Numbered from the stretch's first letter, positions 26,640 to 36,424 are shown. The stretch is DNA of 64,000 bases from Pseudomarimonas salicorniae (GCF_023156535.1 NZ_JALNMH010000006.1:124001-188000), one strand, 5' to 3'. Numbers and translations are program-made. The notes: generated from the letters alone by a model not told the origin.

Positions 26640-28373
26640 TCAGGAACACGCAAACGCGAAGCGCGCGGTCTCCATGCCGTCCTTGAACAGGGCATCGCGG
26701 ATCGACCAGATCGTGGTCGTGCCGCTGATCTCGTTGGCCACCGCGATCGCCGGGCGTCCGTCCGGGCTGTCCTCGGCGGGAATGAAGACGATCCCTTCGG
26801 GCCCGAAGTCACCGGCGCCGGCAAAGCTGGCCGGATCGGCAATATCCACCGGCGCGCTGAAGTCGCGGTTGTTCTCGTAGGCCACGGCGAAGGCGTTGGC
26901 CGGGTCGGTCACGTCGTAGACCGCCACGCCGCCGATGCGCTCAAGGCCAACGAACACATAGGTGCGCTGTTCCAGCGAGGTACCGGCGGCTATCGCTTCG
27001 GGCTCGGGGCCCTTGTTGTCCGAGCGCGAGTCGGCGCTGCCGTTTTCCTCATTGTCGCTGTTGAAGTCTCCCGGCAGCAGGGAGCCGGTCATGCATTCCA
27101 GCTCATCGCCGCTGTCGAACACCTGGTTGCCGCTGGCATCGAAGAGGCTGAAGGAGCGGGTGCCCAGCACCTGCAGGCGGTCGAGATCGCCGTCGCCATC
27201 AAGGTCGCCATCGATGTGCGAGGCATTGAGCCGGCCCAGCGCCGCATTGGCCTTGAGCGCGGCGGCGTTCGGGAAGGCGATCGGATCCAGCACGATGCTG
27301 CTGCTGCCGATGCGCGACACCTCGCCGCGGTCGTCGCCCTCGCCGGCGCTGGCGAAGAAGGCCATGCCCGCGGAGGCCCCGGTGGCCGGCGAGAAGGCGG
27401 CGATGGAGTCCGGCATGTGCATGCCGAACACCGGCCAGTTGTCGAGACGGAAGGCGGGGCCGCCGCCCGTGCCATCGCGATCGGAGGGGTCGAGACGGTT
27501 GCCGTGGGCGGCGTGGTTCTTCAGCGGGATCGGGATGATCGGGTTCGATGCGCTCAGCGCGCGGGTATTGAGATCGATCACCGCGAAGGCGTTGGCCTCC
27601 TGCAGGGTCACGAAGGCCACGCTCTTGTCGGGGGCAATGGCGATGTACTCGGGCTCGAGGTCGCGACTCGCCGGGCGCGGCGGATTGCCGGGGCCTACCG
27701 GCTCGGTGAGTGTCTCGCCCATGATGCGCACACCCTGCGCGCGCAGGGCCAACTCCTGGCCGTCCAGCGACTCGAAGCCGATCTGGGTGGTGGTCGCCAA
27801 CGCGAGGCCCTGGCTGAGATCGATGAGAGTGACCGAGCCCGGCGGATCATCGGCCACATCGAGGTCGCCGACCTCGCCTTCGTTGGCCGCCATCAGCAGG
27901 GTGCCGTCGCTGCTGAACACCACGTTGTCAGGCAGGACGCCAGCAGGAAAGACGCGCCGGAACGCGCCGGTGGCGGCATCGAACACCACCACGGAGCCGG
28001 GCGTCACCGCATCGAAGCCGGCCACCGCGACGGCGAGCAGGCCGTTGGCCACCGCCACGCTCTGCAGGCTCGGGCCATAGGGCGTGATATCGATGCTGCG
28101 CACCAGGATCGGTGTGTCGAGGTCGCTCACATCCAGCACATCGACGCGGTTCTGCGCGCCATGGGTGACGAACAGCTGCTGGCTGCCGGCGTCATAGGCG
28201 ACGATTTCCGCCGCGGCCTCGCCGCCGCCGGAGAAGCTCCCACGCTGCACCAGATCGAACGAGCCACCGGGGCGCGACTGGGTCACCTGCGGCGTGCTGG
28301 CCTGTCCGGTGGTGACGGCCAGCGTGGCCAGGGCGGAGAGCAGGGCGGCGGTGAGCAGGCGGGTGCGCGGCAT
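26640..28373 (-). CDS. secreted choice-of-anchor I family beta-propeller protein
   Basis: A 577-residue exported protein from ATG 28373 (GGAG 7 bp upstream; signal peptide MPRTRLLTAALLSALATLAV, QAS). The mature part alternates short beta-propeller blades typical of the choice-of-anchor I domain: AEIVAYDAGSQQLFVTHG, NRVDVLDVSDL, NVVFSSDGTLLMAANEGE, EPEYIAIAPDKSVAFVTLQE, FGPEGIVFIPAE. The family includes exported proteins sometimes annotated as phosphatase- or mesenchyme-like; activity is unproven. A D-x-D-x-D cluster (HIDGDLDGDGDLDRLQV) may bind calcium. The end ALFKDGMETARFAFACS resembles the short tail of the beta-helix protein. Divergent from the CehA-type gene. Confidence 0.75.
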   Translation of the reverse strand: MPRTRLLTAALLSALATLAVTTGQASTPQVTQSRPGGSFDLVQRGSFSGGGEAAAEIVAYDAGSQQLFVTHGAQNRVDVLDVSDLDTPILVRSIDITPYGPSLQSVAVANGLLAVAVAGFDAVTPGSVVVFDAATGAFRRVFPAGVLPDNVVFSSDGTLLMAANEGEVGDLDVADDPPGSVTLIDLSQGLALATTTQIGFESLDGQELALRAQGVRIMGETLTEPVGPGNPPRPASRDLEPEYIAIAPDKSVAFVTLQEANAFAVIDLNTRALSASNPIIPIPLKNHAAHGNRLDPSDRDGTGGGPAFRLDNWPVFGMHMPDSIAAFSPATGASAGMAFFASAGEGDDRGEVSRIGSSSIVLDPIAFPNAAALKANAALGRLNASHIDGDLDGDGDLDRLQVLGTRSFSLFDASGNQVFDSGDELECMTGSLLPGDFNSDNEENGSADSRSDNKGPEPEAIAAGTSLEQRTYVFVGLERIGGVAVYDVTDPANAFAVAYENNRDFSAPVDIADPASFAGAGDFGPEGIVFIPAEDSPDGRPAIAVANEISGTTTIWSIRDALFKDGMETARFAFACS

Positions 28374-28571
28374 CGTGGGGCTCCGTTTCGTGAAGCCCGC
28401 AGTTAAACGGCTGGATATGGCAGGCAGGTGACAGCGCCATGGACCGCAGTGTCTCCGTGACATCTGGTCTGCGGTTCCAAGTCTGTCTGCGACGCGCAAG
28501 GGGCGTGGACCATCCCGCATCATCGCCTACACTGCGGCTGGCGAGCCGCATCCGGCTCGAGGGGGAAGTTC

Positions 28572-31040
28572 ATGCTTCGATGCCGGTCCGCCGCGCTTGG
28601 CCTGTTGGCCCTTGTACTGACACTCGCTGCCGGCAATGCCTGGTCGCAGTGGATCCATCGCTACGCCAAGCTGTCGGACTTCGGGCATCACATCTATCTC
28701 GAGCAGCACGAGCTGCCCTTCGTTGCCCACGGTCCGATCGATCCGGCGGCCTCGCCCCTGGGCGGTGAACTGGCCCTCGCGGCCCAGGGCTGGATCTGGA
28801 TCCTGGATCTCGAATCGGGAGTGGCGCGACGGATCACGTCGGGCGCCGCGGTGGACAGCCGCCCTCGCTGGTCGCCCGATGGCCAGCGTCTCGCCTTCAT
28901 CCGGGACGATGGCGCCGATACGGCGATCGTGGTGAGGGATCTCGCCAGCGGCAGCGAGTCGGTGGTCAATACGCCGGCGATCGAGCTCGACCCCGAGTTC
29001 TCCGCCGACGGCGTGCATCTCTACTACAGCTCCGGGCGTGGCGAGGTGCTCAGCCTGTGGCGCCGGCACCTTGCCGCGGGCACAGACGAGCGCCTGACCG
29101 ACCTGCCGCAGGTCGAGCGCAATGCGCGGCGGCTGCCCGATGGCAGCGGCCTGCTGTATCTGCACGGTGACGGTCCGACCCGCGCGCTGCGGCTGCGCGA
29201 TTTCCTGACCGGCACCGACCTGCCCGTGCGGGTGAACAGCCTGACCTATCACCTGACCGCCGACGTGCATCCGTCCGAGCGGGTCATCGTGTTCAGCTCG
29301 CCGACCGACAACGACTATCACCTCTACACCATGGACCTCGACCGCCCCGGGCCGGCGGCGCGCCTCACCGACGGCACGGGCTATGCGCTGACCCCGGCGT
29401 TCAGCGCCGATGGCAGCCGGATCTACTACGTCGAGCCCGATGCCCGGCAGCAGTTCCAGCTGAAGCAGATCCCGACCTTCGGCGGCACGCCGCAGCCCGT
29501 GGAGATCCGCCGTTGGGACCATGGCGTCGAGCTGGGCACCCTGGTGGTCGAGACGCGCGACGTCGGGGGCGAGCTGCAGCCCGCACGCCTGGCCATCCGC
29601 GAGGCCGGCGGACATCCGGTTGCCACGTCGCACGGGCCCACCTTTTTCGACTCGCAGACCGGTCGGCACTATTTCTACAGCCCCGGAAGGGTTGAACTGC
29701 AGGTGCCGGTCGGCGGGTACGAGATCATCGCCGCCCGCGGCCCCATGACCCTGACGGCCAGCGCGCAGGCGCGCGTGTCGGTCAAGTCCCCGGCCCAGGC
29801 ATCGCTGGTCCTGCGCACGCTGTGGTCGGCCACGGAGGCGGGCTATGTGTCGGTGGATCAGCATGTTCACCTCAATGGCGACGGCCAACACCGCGCGACG
29901 CACGAGGACATGCTGAGGCTGCTGGCAGGCGAGGATCTCGACCAGATCAATCCGATGTCCTGGAACCGCTGGGAGCGCGGCATCGACATCCCGCTGATCG
30001 GCAAGCAGTCGGAGCGCGATGGGCACGTGGTCGACCAGTCGCAGGAGGTGCGTTCGCACTTTCACGGCCATGTCGGGCTGGCGCGCACCGACGAGGTCTA
30101 CCGGCCGTGGTTCTGGGGCCCGACCAATCCGCGCTTCGGCAGCGTGGACCAGAGCAATGGCAGCGCCATCGCCTTCGCCGAACGGCAAGGCGGCTTTGCG
30201 ACCTATGTCCATCCGCTGACCGGTGACGGCGACCCGTTCATCGATCCGGCGACCAGCGGCATCCCGCTCGAACTCGTGGCCGATGGCGTGCTGACCGAGC
30301 GCCTGGGACTCGAGATTGTCTGCGCCTGGACCAGCCCGCTCGGCAACTCCGAGCTCTGGTATCGCTTCCTCAACATCGGGCGTCCGATGGCGGCGATGTC
30401 CGGGACGGATGCCTGGGCCGATTTCCACCGCACGCCGGCGATGGGCACCGCCCGCACCTACGTGCGCCGGCCGGCCGCGGGGGAGGGCTACGACGCCGTG
30501 CTGGACGCCTCCATCGCCGGCCGCAGTTTCGTCACCACGGGCCCGGCCCTCGAATTCGAACTGGGCGACGGCGCGCAGCCCGGCGACGTGGTGGCCGCCG
30601 GCGAGCAGCGCTGGCGGGCGAAGCTGGCCAGTGCGACGGCGGTCGACCGCTTCGAGATCGTGGTAAACGGCGAGGTCGTGCACACCGCGGCGGGCGTTGA
30701 AGCGGGCAAGACCCGCACGCTGGAAGGCAGCGTGCGTCTGCCGGCCGGGGGCTGGGTGGCGGCGCGCGTCTATGCCAGCGAGGTGGTCGATGACCCCTGG
30801 CCGTCGATGGCCAAGCGGCCCTTCGCACACAGTTCCCCCATCTGGATCGGCGAGGTCGGGAGCGTGGACCCCAGCGCACGCGCACGCGCCTCCGCCGACC
30901 TGCTGCGCGCCCTCGACGCCGCCGGGGCGCGCTACAAGGCGGCCTATGGCGATACGCCGATGCCGACCATGCAAACGCGGTTCGATGCGGCCCGGGCGAA
31001 GCTTGCCGAGCTGGCCACGGTCCCCGGGGCGGACCGCTAG
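28572..31040 (+). CDS. secreted TolB-propeller / CehA-McbA-type metallohydrolase
   Basis: An 822-residue exported protein with signal peptide MLRCRSAALGLLALVLTLAA (cleavage near AWS). Residues about 45-330 are TolB/PD40 propeller repeats (RWSPDGQRLAFIRDD, EFSADGVHLYYSSGRG, AFSADGSRIYYVEPD). The C-terminal half is a PHP-like metallohydrolase of the CehA/McbA family: VSVDQHVHLNGDG near residue 431 with the metal-binding HxH, then ATYVHPLTGDG and later Asp/His residues. The founding members hydrolyse carbamates and esters; here the substrate is unknown. GGGGGAAG lies 3-10 bp upstream of the ATG. The propeller may recruit a partner or substrate in the periplasm. Fusion of the two parts is known in the family. 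Confidence 0.8.
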   Translation: MLRCRSAALGLLALVLTLAAGNAWSQWIHRYAKLSDFGHHIYLEQHELPFVAHGPIDPAASPLGGELALAAQGWIWILDLESGVARRITSGAAVDSRPRWSPDGQRLAFIRDDGADTAIVVRDLASGSESVVNTPAIELDPEFSADGVHLYYSSGRGEVLSLWRRHLAAGTDERLTDLPQVERNARRLPDGSGLLYLHGDGPTRALRLRDFLTGTDLPVRVNSLTYHLTADVHPSERVIVFSSPTDNDYHLYTMDLDRPGPAARLTDGTGYALTPAFSADGSRIYYVEPDARQQFQLKQIPTFGGTPQPVEIRRWDHGVELGTLVVETRDVGGELQPARLAIREAGGHPVATSHGPTFFDSQTGRHYFYSPGRVELQVPVGGYEIIAARGPMTLTASAQARVSVKSPAQASLVLRTLWSATEAGYVSVDQHVHLNGDGQHRATHEDMLRLLAGEDLDQINPMSWNRWERGIDIPLIGKQSERDGHVVDQSQEVRSHFHGHVGLARTDEVYRPWFWGPTNPRFGSVDQSNGSAIAFAERQGGFATYVHPLTGDGDPFIDPATSGIPLELVADGVLTERLGLEIVCAWTSPLGNSELWYRFLNIGRPMAAMSGTDAWADFHRTPAMGTARTYVRRPAAGEGYDAVLDASIAGRSFVTTGPALEFELGDGAQPGDVVAAGEQRWRAKLASATAVDRFEIVVNGEVVHTAAGVEAGKTRTLEGSVRLPAGGWVAARVYASEVVDDPWPSMAKRPFAHSSPIWIGEVGSVDPSARARASADLLRALDAAGARYKAAYGDTPMPTMQTRFDAARAKLAELATVPGADR

Positions 31041-31097
31041 GCCGACTCCCGGTCCGCGCGGAGGACCCCGTCCTCCGCGCCGGCGGGTCAGCGAGGC

Positions 31098-32297
31098 TCA
31101 GTAGACGTCGCAGGTCTCGATGTTCTGCGTGGGCTGGTAGGTCAGGCCGGGCTTGCTGAGGGCATCCACGCAGACCTTGAAGGCGGCGGTGCTGTTCTTG
31201 ACGGTGGTGCTCAGGTGGGCGATCCCGCTGGCGTCGGTGGCGCCGCTGACGACCTCGTTATGGGATCCGCTGAAGCTGGCGGTGAGGCTGGCGCCGCTGA
31301 CCGGCGCGCCCAGTTCGTCGCGCACCGTGATCGCCGCCACCGCCCGCTTGTTGGGTCCGCCGCCGCTGACCGAGGGGGTGATGGCGCTGATATGGGCACT
31401 GCTGCTGCCCCCGCCGCTGACTGCCGAGCCACCAAGCACGGTATGGCCGTTGTCGATCACCCGGATGTAGTCGATGCGGTACTCGGCGGGGAACGGGGCG
31501 GTGATCTCGTTTGCGCGATACAGGCCGGTGAAACTGCCGCCGACCGCCATGTTGAGCAGGAGGAAGTGCGGCTGGTGGAACTCCTCGCAGTCGGTACAGG
31601 CGCTCGGCCGGATGTCCATCGTCCAGATCCACTGGCCGTCGATGTAGGTGGACAGGCTGTCCGGCGTCCACTCGAGCCGGTAGACGTGGAACCCGCCATT
31701 CAGGTCGGTCGGCATGTCCCGATGCAGGCCATAGCCGGCGTAGCCGTTGTTGTGCTCCCAGTGGGCGGTGGACTGAACACGCCGGTTGGTGAGCCCGGCG
31801 GCGATGGCCGCGGCCGAGCCCATCTCCAGAACGTCGATCTCGCCGCAGTCCGGCCAGCCGACCTGGGAAAAGTTGTTGCCGAGCGTCCAGAAGGCCGGCC
31901 ACAGGCCGTCCCGCAGGTTAGGGACCTGGATCCGCGCCTCGATCGTGGCGTACTTGAAGGTCAGTTTGTCCTGGGTCTTGATGCGCGCCGAGGTAAAGCT
32001 GCGCCGGCCGCCGCGGCTGACCGTCTCGCGGGCGGTGATGATCAGCTGCCCGCCCTCGACACGCGCGTTCTCGGGGGCGTCGGTATAGGTCTGCAGCTCG
32101 CTGTTGCCCCATCCGCCGGCGCCAAGATCGTGGGTCCAGATGACCGGGTCGGGTGCCGAGCCGGTGTTGAACTCCTCGCTCCACAGCACCTGGCCGAAGA
32201 CGCTGCCGGACAGCATCGCCAGCGCCGGCCCCAGCGCTGTCGCGCGCCACCCCGCCGCGCGCCGCGGAGCGCCCGATCGATCAGTGTTCCCGTTCAT
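31098..32297 (-). CDS. secreted glycoside hydrolase family 16 beta-glucanase
   Basis: A 399-residue exported enzyme. A signal region (ATALGPALAMLSGSVFG) precedes a GH16 catalytic domain (about 37-290). The signature GEIDVLEMG holds nucleophile Glu153, Asp155 and acid/base Glu158. Typical flanking segments are present: VLWSEEFNTG, WGNSELQTYT, LWPAFWTLG, FHVYRLEWTPDSLSTYIDG and LLLNMAVGG. This pattern is that of laminarinase-type endo-beta-1,3-glucanases. A linker rich in Ser/Gly leads to a C-terminal bacterial Ig-like domain (ITVRDELGAPVSGASLTASF). It probably acts outside the cell on beta-glucans. GGGAGGGG stands before the ATG. Monocistronic. Confidence 0.9.
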   Translation of the reverse strand: MNGNTDRSGAPRRAAGWRATALGPALAMLSGSVFGQVLWSEEFNTGSAPDPVIWTHDLGAGGWGNSELQTYTDAPENARVEGGQLIITARETVSRGGRRSFTSARIKTQDKLTFKYATIEARIQVPNLRDGLWPAFWTLGNNFSQVGWPDCGEIDVLEMGSAAAIAAGLTNRRVQSTAHWEHNNGYAGYGLHRDMPTDLNGGFHVYRLEWTPDSLSTYIDGQWIWTMDIRPSACTDCEEFHQPHFLLLNMAVGGSFTGLYRANEITAPFPAEYRIDYIRVIDNGHTVLGGSAVSGGGSSSAHISAITPSVSGGGPNKRAVAAITVRDELGAPVSGASLTASFSGSHNEVVSGATDASGIAHLSTTVKNSTAAFKVCVDALSKPGLTYQPTQNIETCDVY

Positions 32298-32747
32298 GCA
32301 TGCCCCTCCCAGAGCCTGGATGCGTCGACCCGGAGCCGGCCCCTCCGGACTCCGATGACAGCGCTGTCACCCTGCGATATGGCCGACCCGCTGTCAAGGC
32401 CGCATGGCGGGCTACGAGTCGGAGGGCGCTACGTCAAGACCATCGATTCACATCGCTCCATGCACATGGATCGACTCGGTCTCCACGATGTTGCATCGCT
32501 GGTCCTCTACGCAGTCCGTGTCGGTTTGGTCGACGCGCATGAGCTGGCAGGCCAGCATTGAGCAGCGCCGCCCCCCTCTGATGCCGCTTGGCGGCGCGGA
32601 TTTCGCTCGGCCGGGAGCGCCGGTTCGCTTCGGGGTGCTGGCGAGGTTGATATCGAAACGACCTCGAACACTCGTGGATTGTCGGGGCATGCTGCGCCGG
32701 GCACGCTGATCCACTCGGCGCCGAATTCGGTGCAGCAGGAGGCTGCA
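32298..32747. other. intergenic, no gene seen
   Basis: Apart from a purine-rich AGGAGG (32737-32742) that belongs to the following pseudogene, nothing is recognised. Open frames here overlap on both strands and lack domains. Confidence 0.5.
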
Positions 32748-33221
32748 ATGCTGCAGTGGCTATCGGACTATCTTCATTAGTCGGGGTTTGTTCCCCACGG
32801 CGTCTGCCTGCTGTGGCGGCCAGAGTTGCTGTGGACGCACATGATTGCCGATGGAGTGATTGCGCTCGCCTATTTCCTGATTCCGGCTCGGCTGGCGACG
32901 CTGATGGCGAGACGTCCCGATTTCGGCTGTCGCGGCACCCTCTGGCTGTTCATCGCCTTCATATAGCTTTGCGGTGCCACCGATGTGGTCGGACTGGTTG
33001 CCGTGTGGGAGCCGGTCTACGGCATCGAGGCCGTGATCAAGACGCTTACCGCCGTGGTGTCGATCGCCACCGCCGTCTGGCTGATTCCTCTGGTTCCGCG
33101 TTTGATCGAATTGCCGAGTCCTGCGCAGCTGCGCGAGCGCAAGCAAGCATTGGCCAGCGCAGTGGCCGACTGCGATGCGCTGCTCGAGGAGTTGCGGGGC
33201 CACCGGGATTGGAGGGGGTAG
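32748..33221 (+). pseudogene. remnant of ethylene-receptor-like sensor membrane domain, two in-frame stops
   Basis: A ribosome-binding site AGGAGG (32737-32742) sits 5 bp before ATG 32748. The frame reads MLQWLSDYLH, TAG (32778-32780), SGFVPHGVCLLWRPELLWTH, then hydrophobic helices to LWLFIAFI, a second TAG (32964-32966), and LCGATDVVGLVAVWEPVYG, IKTLTAVVSIATAVWLIPLV, LPSPAQLRERKQAL, ending at 33221. The helix pattern and the CGATDV...WEPVYGIEA block match the N-terminal three-helix domain of ethylene-receptor-type sensor histidine kinases; relatives have sense codons at both TAG positions. No GAF, kinase or receiver domain follows. It is a decayed sensor gene, truncated and with two nonsense codons. 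Confidence 0.8.
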
Positions 33222-33288
33222 CACAGTTCGAGTATGGCGAGTAGCTCAACCTTGGTAGAAGCCGGGGCCATTGCGCTTCTGCACAGGG

Positions 33289-36096
33289 TTATTCCGTCAT
33301 GGCTTGGCGTTCGGCCCGCCAGTGAGCCGCCTGCCCGGCCTGGCGCGGCGTGGGTTGCAGCCGGTTCCACTCCGTGTAGAGCGCCTCGAGTGCGAGCAGG
33401 TTGTCGGCCGTCGAGCGCGGTGACTCCGCGGCCAGGGGCTCGAGAATCTGCCTGGCCTTGAGCAGGGCTGCCTCGGCAGCGCTGAAACGACCTGCAGCCA
33501 GGTCGGCGCGCGCGGTCTCGGTCAGCCATTGGCCGATGCGGGTAGCGTCGAGCTCGGCGAAGTGATCCCGGAGGGCGTCCTCCAAGGGGCCGAGCAGGGC
33601 TTGCGCTTCCGCGCTGCGCCCGGCGTCGTTCAGCGCACGGGAATAGTTCAATGCCGCGACCAGGGCGTCCGGGTCAGCGGCTCCGTGCAGCGCCCGGCGT
33701 CGCTCCCACGCTTCCTGCAGATACGCGATGGCTGGCCCCAGCTGGTCCAGCTCATGGTGCAGGCCGCCGACGTCGCCGATCAGGCTCAGGGTGCTCGGGT
33801 GCGCGTTGCCGTAGAGGCTGCGGCTGATCCGGAGTGCCTGCGCGGCCAGGGGCAGGGCAACCGCCGGCCGGCCACGGTCGTGTTCGATGATGGCCAGGTT
33901 GGACAAGGTGTTCAGCGTGGCAGGATGCTGGCTGCCGAGTATCCGCTTCTGGTTCTCCAGCGTGCTGGACAGCATGCGCACCGCCTCCTCGTCCTTGCCG
34001 CGCTCATGCAGCAGGATGGCCAGGTTGTTGAGCGAGGTCAGCGTGTCAGGATGCTGCTCGCCGAGCAGGCGGCGTTCGTTCTCGAGCTGTTTGCGGAACA
34101 TCGTTTCGGCCTCATCCAACTGCCCCATGTCCTGCAAGACGCCGGCCAGATTGCCAAGCAGGGCCAGCACGTTGGGGTCCTCGTCGTCGAATCGCTCCCG
34201 GTAGTCTTGGAGCGCCTGACGCAAACGCTGCTCGGCCTCTTCCAGCTGTCCGTCGGCCTGCAGCAGGAGTGCCAGGTCGTTCAGGGACTGCAGGGTGTCT
34301 GGATCGCTGGGGCCCAGGTGCTCGTGGCGCAGGGCGTGGGCGCGGCGGATCAGCCGCTCGGCTTCCCCATGCTGGCCGCGCTCTTGGAGCACGCTGCCGA
34401 GGTCGGCGAGGACAGAGAGCGTTTCCCGGTCGTGCTCGCCAAGCAGGCGGCGGAATCCGGCCAGGACGCTGCGCAGCGTGCGCTCGGCAGTGGCCAGTCG
34501 ACCGGTTTGGAATTGCAGGCGCCCAAGATCAGCGCGTGCGCTGAGGGTTTCGGAGTGGTCCTCGCCGAGGGCTTCGCGACGGGCGGTCAGCGCGTCGCGG
34601 ACCAGCTCCAGCGAGGTTTCCTGTTGTCCAAAGGCGGCGTAGCGTTCGGCCAGGGTCAGCAGCAGGTCGGCCTTGAGCGCCGGGCGTCCGCCGAAGCGCT
34701 CCTCGCTGGCGGCCACGGCTGGCTGCAGGATGGTGCTGTCGATCAGCCGGCGTGCGCGGTCGGTGGCATTGATCGACTGCCAGGCCTCCTCGAAGGCCGC
34801 CAACGCGGCGGCACGCTGTTCCGGGCTGTGCGGCATGCTGTCCTGCAGCGTCTCGGCATAGGCGGTGAGCACGTCCTGGCTGAGCTGGCCGCCAGCCGAA
34901 GCGGGGTCGATGCGACTGAATATTTCCTGGTCGAAGGCGACCATCTCGGCAAGCTGAGCGGCGCGTTCGCCAGCAATCCGTGCCTGCCAGGCGATTCCGG
35001 CCACACCGCCCGTCAGGGCGAGCAGCAGCAACGCCGCCGCGCCGACTGCAATGGCGTGCCGACGCATGAACTTGCGCAGCCGGTAGCCCGCGCTCGGGGG
35101 GGCGGCCAGGACTGGTCGCCCCGCGAGAAAGCGGCGGATATCGGCGGCGAACTCGCTGGCGGTCTCGTAGCGGCGCGTACGGTCCTTGTCGATCGCCTTC
35201 ATCACGATCCAGTCGAGCTCCCCGCGCAACAGGCGGCGCAGCTGATCCGGGGCCAGACGACCGTGGCCGGAGATCCCTGCAAGGGAGTCGTGGTCGCCGC
35301 TCAGCCGGTTACTCGGGCTCAGCGGCTCGACCTCGCTGATGATCCGCTGGATCTCGAAGACGTTTGCATCGCGCAGGGTTTCGACATCCAGGGGCGTGTT
35401 GTAGGTGAGGAGCTCATAGAGCATCACGCCGAGCGCGTAGATGTCGGAGCGGGTATCGATGTCGCGCGAGCCGGCAGCCTGCTCCGGACTCATGTAGGCC
35501 GGAGTGCCGATCAGCATCCCGATCGCGGTCTGCGCGCCATCGGCAGCGCTGCGCGCTCCCAGCGCCTTGGCGATGCCGAAGTCGATGACCTTGGCGAACG
35601 GCCGGCCGTCCTGCAGGCTCACCAGCACGTTGTTGGGCTTGAGGTCGCGATGGATGATGCCCTTGCCGTGGGCATGCTGGATCGCCTCGCAGACCTGCAC
35701 GAACAGACTCAGGCGCGCATGCACGTCGAGCCGCTGCTGGTCGCAGAACTCGGTGATCGCGCTGCCTTCGACCAGCTCCATGACCAGGAACGGCCGGCCG
35801 TCCTCACTGCTGCCCGCGTCGAGCACGCGAGCAATGTGCGGATGATCCATCAGGGCGAGGGTCTGTCGCTCGGCCTCGAAGCGCTGCACGAACTCATGCG
35901 CGCCCATGCCGCGTTTGATCAGCTTGAGCGCCACGCGCCGCTGGATCGGCTTGCTCTGCTCGGCCTCGAAGACCACGCCAAAGCCCCCTTCGCCGAGGAC
36001 GCTGAGCAGCAGGTAGCCGCCAACGCTGCTGCCGGGAAGGTCCTGGAAGCGTGACGGTTCCGGGATCTTGTCGCTGACCTGGGTGATGTCCTGCAT
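33289..36096 (-). CDS. Ser/Thr protein kinase with transmembrane segment and TPR domain
   Basis: A 935-residue protein from ATG 36096 (MQDITQVSDKIPE). Residues about 28-325 are a Hanks-type kinase: Gly-rich loop LGEGGFGVVF, Lys58 in VALKLI, HRDLKPNN (149-156), DFG (172-174) and SPEQA (203-207), all intact. A transmembrane helix lies at about 349-371 (IAVGAAALLLLALTGGVAGI). The C-terminal half consists of kinesin-light-chain-like TPRs (LGEQHPDTLTSLNNLAILLH, LGSQHPATLNTLSNLAII) of about 42 residues each, exposed outside the membrane. Such kinases signal from the envelope to cytoplasmic targets; substrates are unknown. It sits alone, downstream of an inverted-repeat region. Confidence 0.9.
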   Translation of the reverse strand: MQDITQVSDKIPEPSRFQDLPGSSVGGYLLLSVLGEGGFGVVFEAEQSKPIQRRVALKLIKRGMGAHEFVQRFEAERQTLALMDHPHIARVLDAGSSEDGRPFLVMELVEGSAITEFCDQQRLDVHARLSLFVQVCEAIQHAHGKGIIHRDLKPNNVLVSLQDGRPFAKVIDFGIAKALGARSAADGAQTAIGMLIGTPAYMSPEQAAGSRDIDTRSDIYALGVMLYELLTYNTPLDVETLRDANVFEIQRIISEVEPLSPSNRLSGDHDSLAGISGHGRLAPDQLRRLLRGELDWIVMKAIDKDRTRRYETASEFAADIRRFLAGRPVLAAPPSAGYRLRKFMRRHAIAVGAAALLLLALTGGVAGIAWQARIAGERAAQLAEMVAFDQEIFSRIDPASAGGQLSQDVLTAYAETLQDSMPHSPEQRAAALAAFEEAWQSINATDRARRLIDSTILQPAVAASEERFGGRPALKADLLLTLAERYAAFGQQETSLELVRDALTARREALGEDHSETLSARADLGRLQFQTGRLATAERTLRSVLAGFRRLLGEHDRETLSVLADLGSVLQERGQHGEAERLIRRAHALRHEHLGPSDPDTLQSLNDLALLLQADGQLEEAEQRLRQALQDYRERFDDEDPNVLALLGNLAGVLQDMGQLDEAETMFRKQLENERRLLGEQHPDTLTSLNNLAILLHERGKDEEAVRMLSSTLENQKRILGSQHPATLNTLSNLAIIEHDRGRPAVALPLAAQALRISRSLYGNAHPSTLSLIGDVGGLHHELDQLGPAIAYLQEAWERRRALHGAADPDALVAALNYSRALNDAGRSAEAQALLGPLEDALRDHFAELDATRIGQWLTETARADLAAGRFSAAEAALLKARQILEPLAAESPRSTADNLLALEALYTEWNRLQPTPRQAGQAAHWRAERQAMTE

Positions 36097-36221
36097 GCGG
36101 TCTGGCCTAGGTGGACACGGCGCCTGCCCGAGGGAGCGGATCGACGCCGCCATGGATCGAGGGAGACTCTGAACAAGTCCAGCGCCTCGCGCCGGAGGTT
36201 GTGCAGCCGGCCAGCAAGGCC

Positions 36222-36366
36222 CGCGCCGCAGGGCGTGGTGGTGCCACGGCCAGGACACGCAACGCAGCTGGATGGCTGCACAATCCCGGCCCGAAGAGTT
36301 GCCACGGTGTGCGCCCGCAACTGCGTTGGCCGCCTTGAACGTGGCACCACCACGTCCTACGGCGTC
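36222..36366. repeat. inverted-repeat element upstream of the kinase gene
   Basis: Left arm CAGGGCGTGGTGGTGCCACG and right arm CGTGGCACCACCACGTCCTA pair over at least 17 bp. A second inner pair (CAACGCAG near 36259 against CTGCGTTG near 36320) strengthens the fold. The whole could form a long hairpin of about 140 bp. No coding sequence is visible. Confidence 0.6.
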
Positions 36367-36424
36367 CGCCCTGGTGCGAACCCACATCGTAGCAACGCGG
36401 GGCACTGGACGTGTTCAGAGGCTC

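Noticed and set aside
28527-30974. 815-codon minus-strand open frame
   Set aside because: Antisense to the CehA/McbA-type gene, low-complexity His/Arg/Gly composition, no domain or start signal.
32748-33221. Stop-codon readthrough or amber recoding in the sensor remnant
   Set aside because: No suppressor evidence, no downstream catalytic domain to express, and neighbouring genes use TAG as an ordinary stop.
33529-36054. 841-codon plus-strand open frame
   Set aside because: Antisense to the Ser/Thr kinase, whose catalytic motifs are unmistakable; the shadow has no motif.
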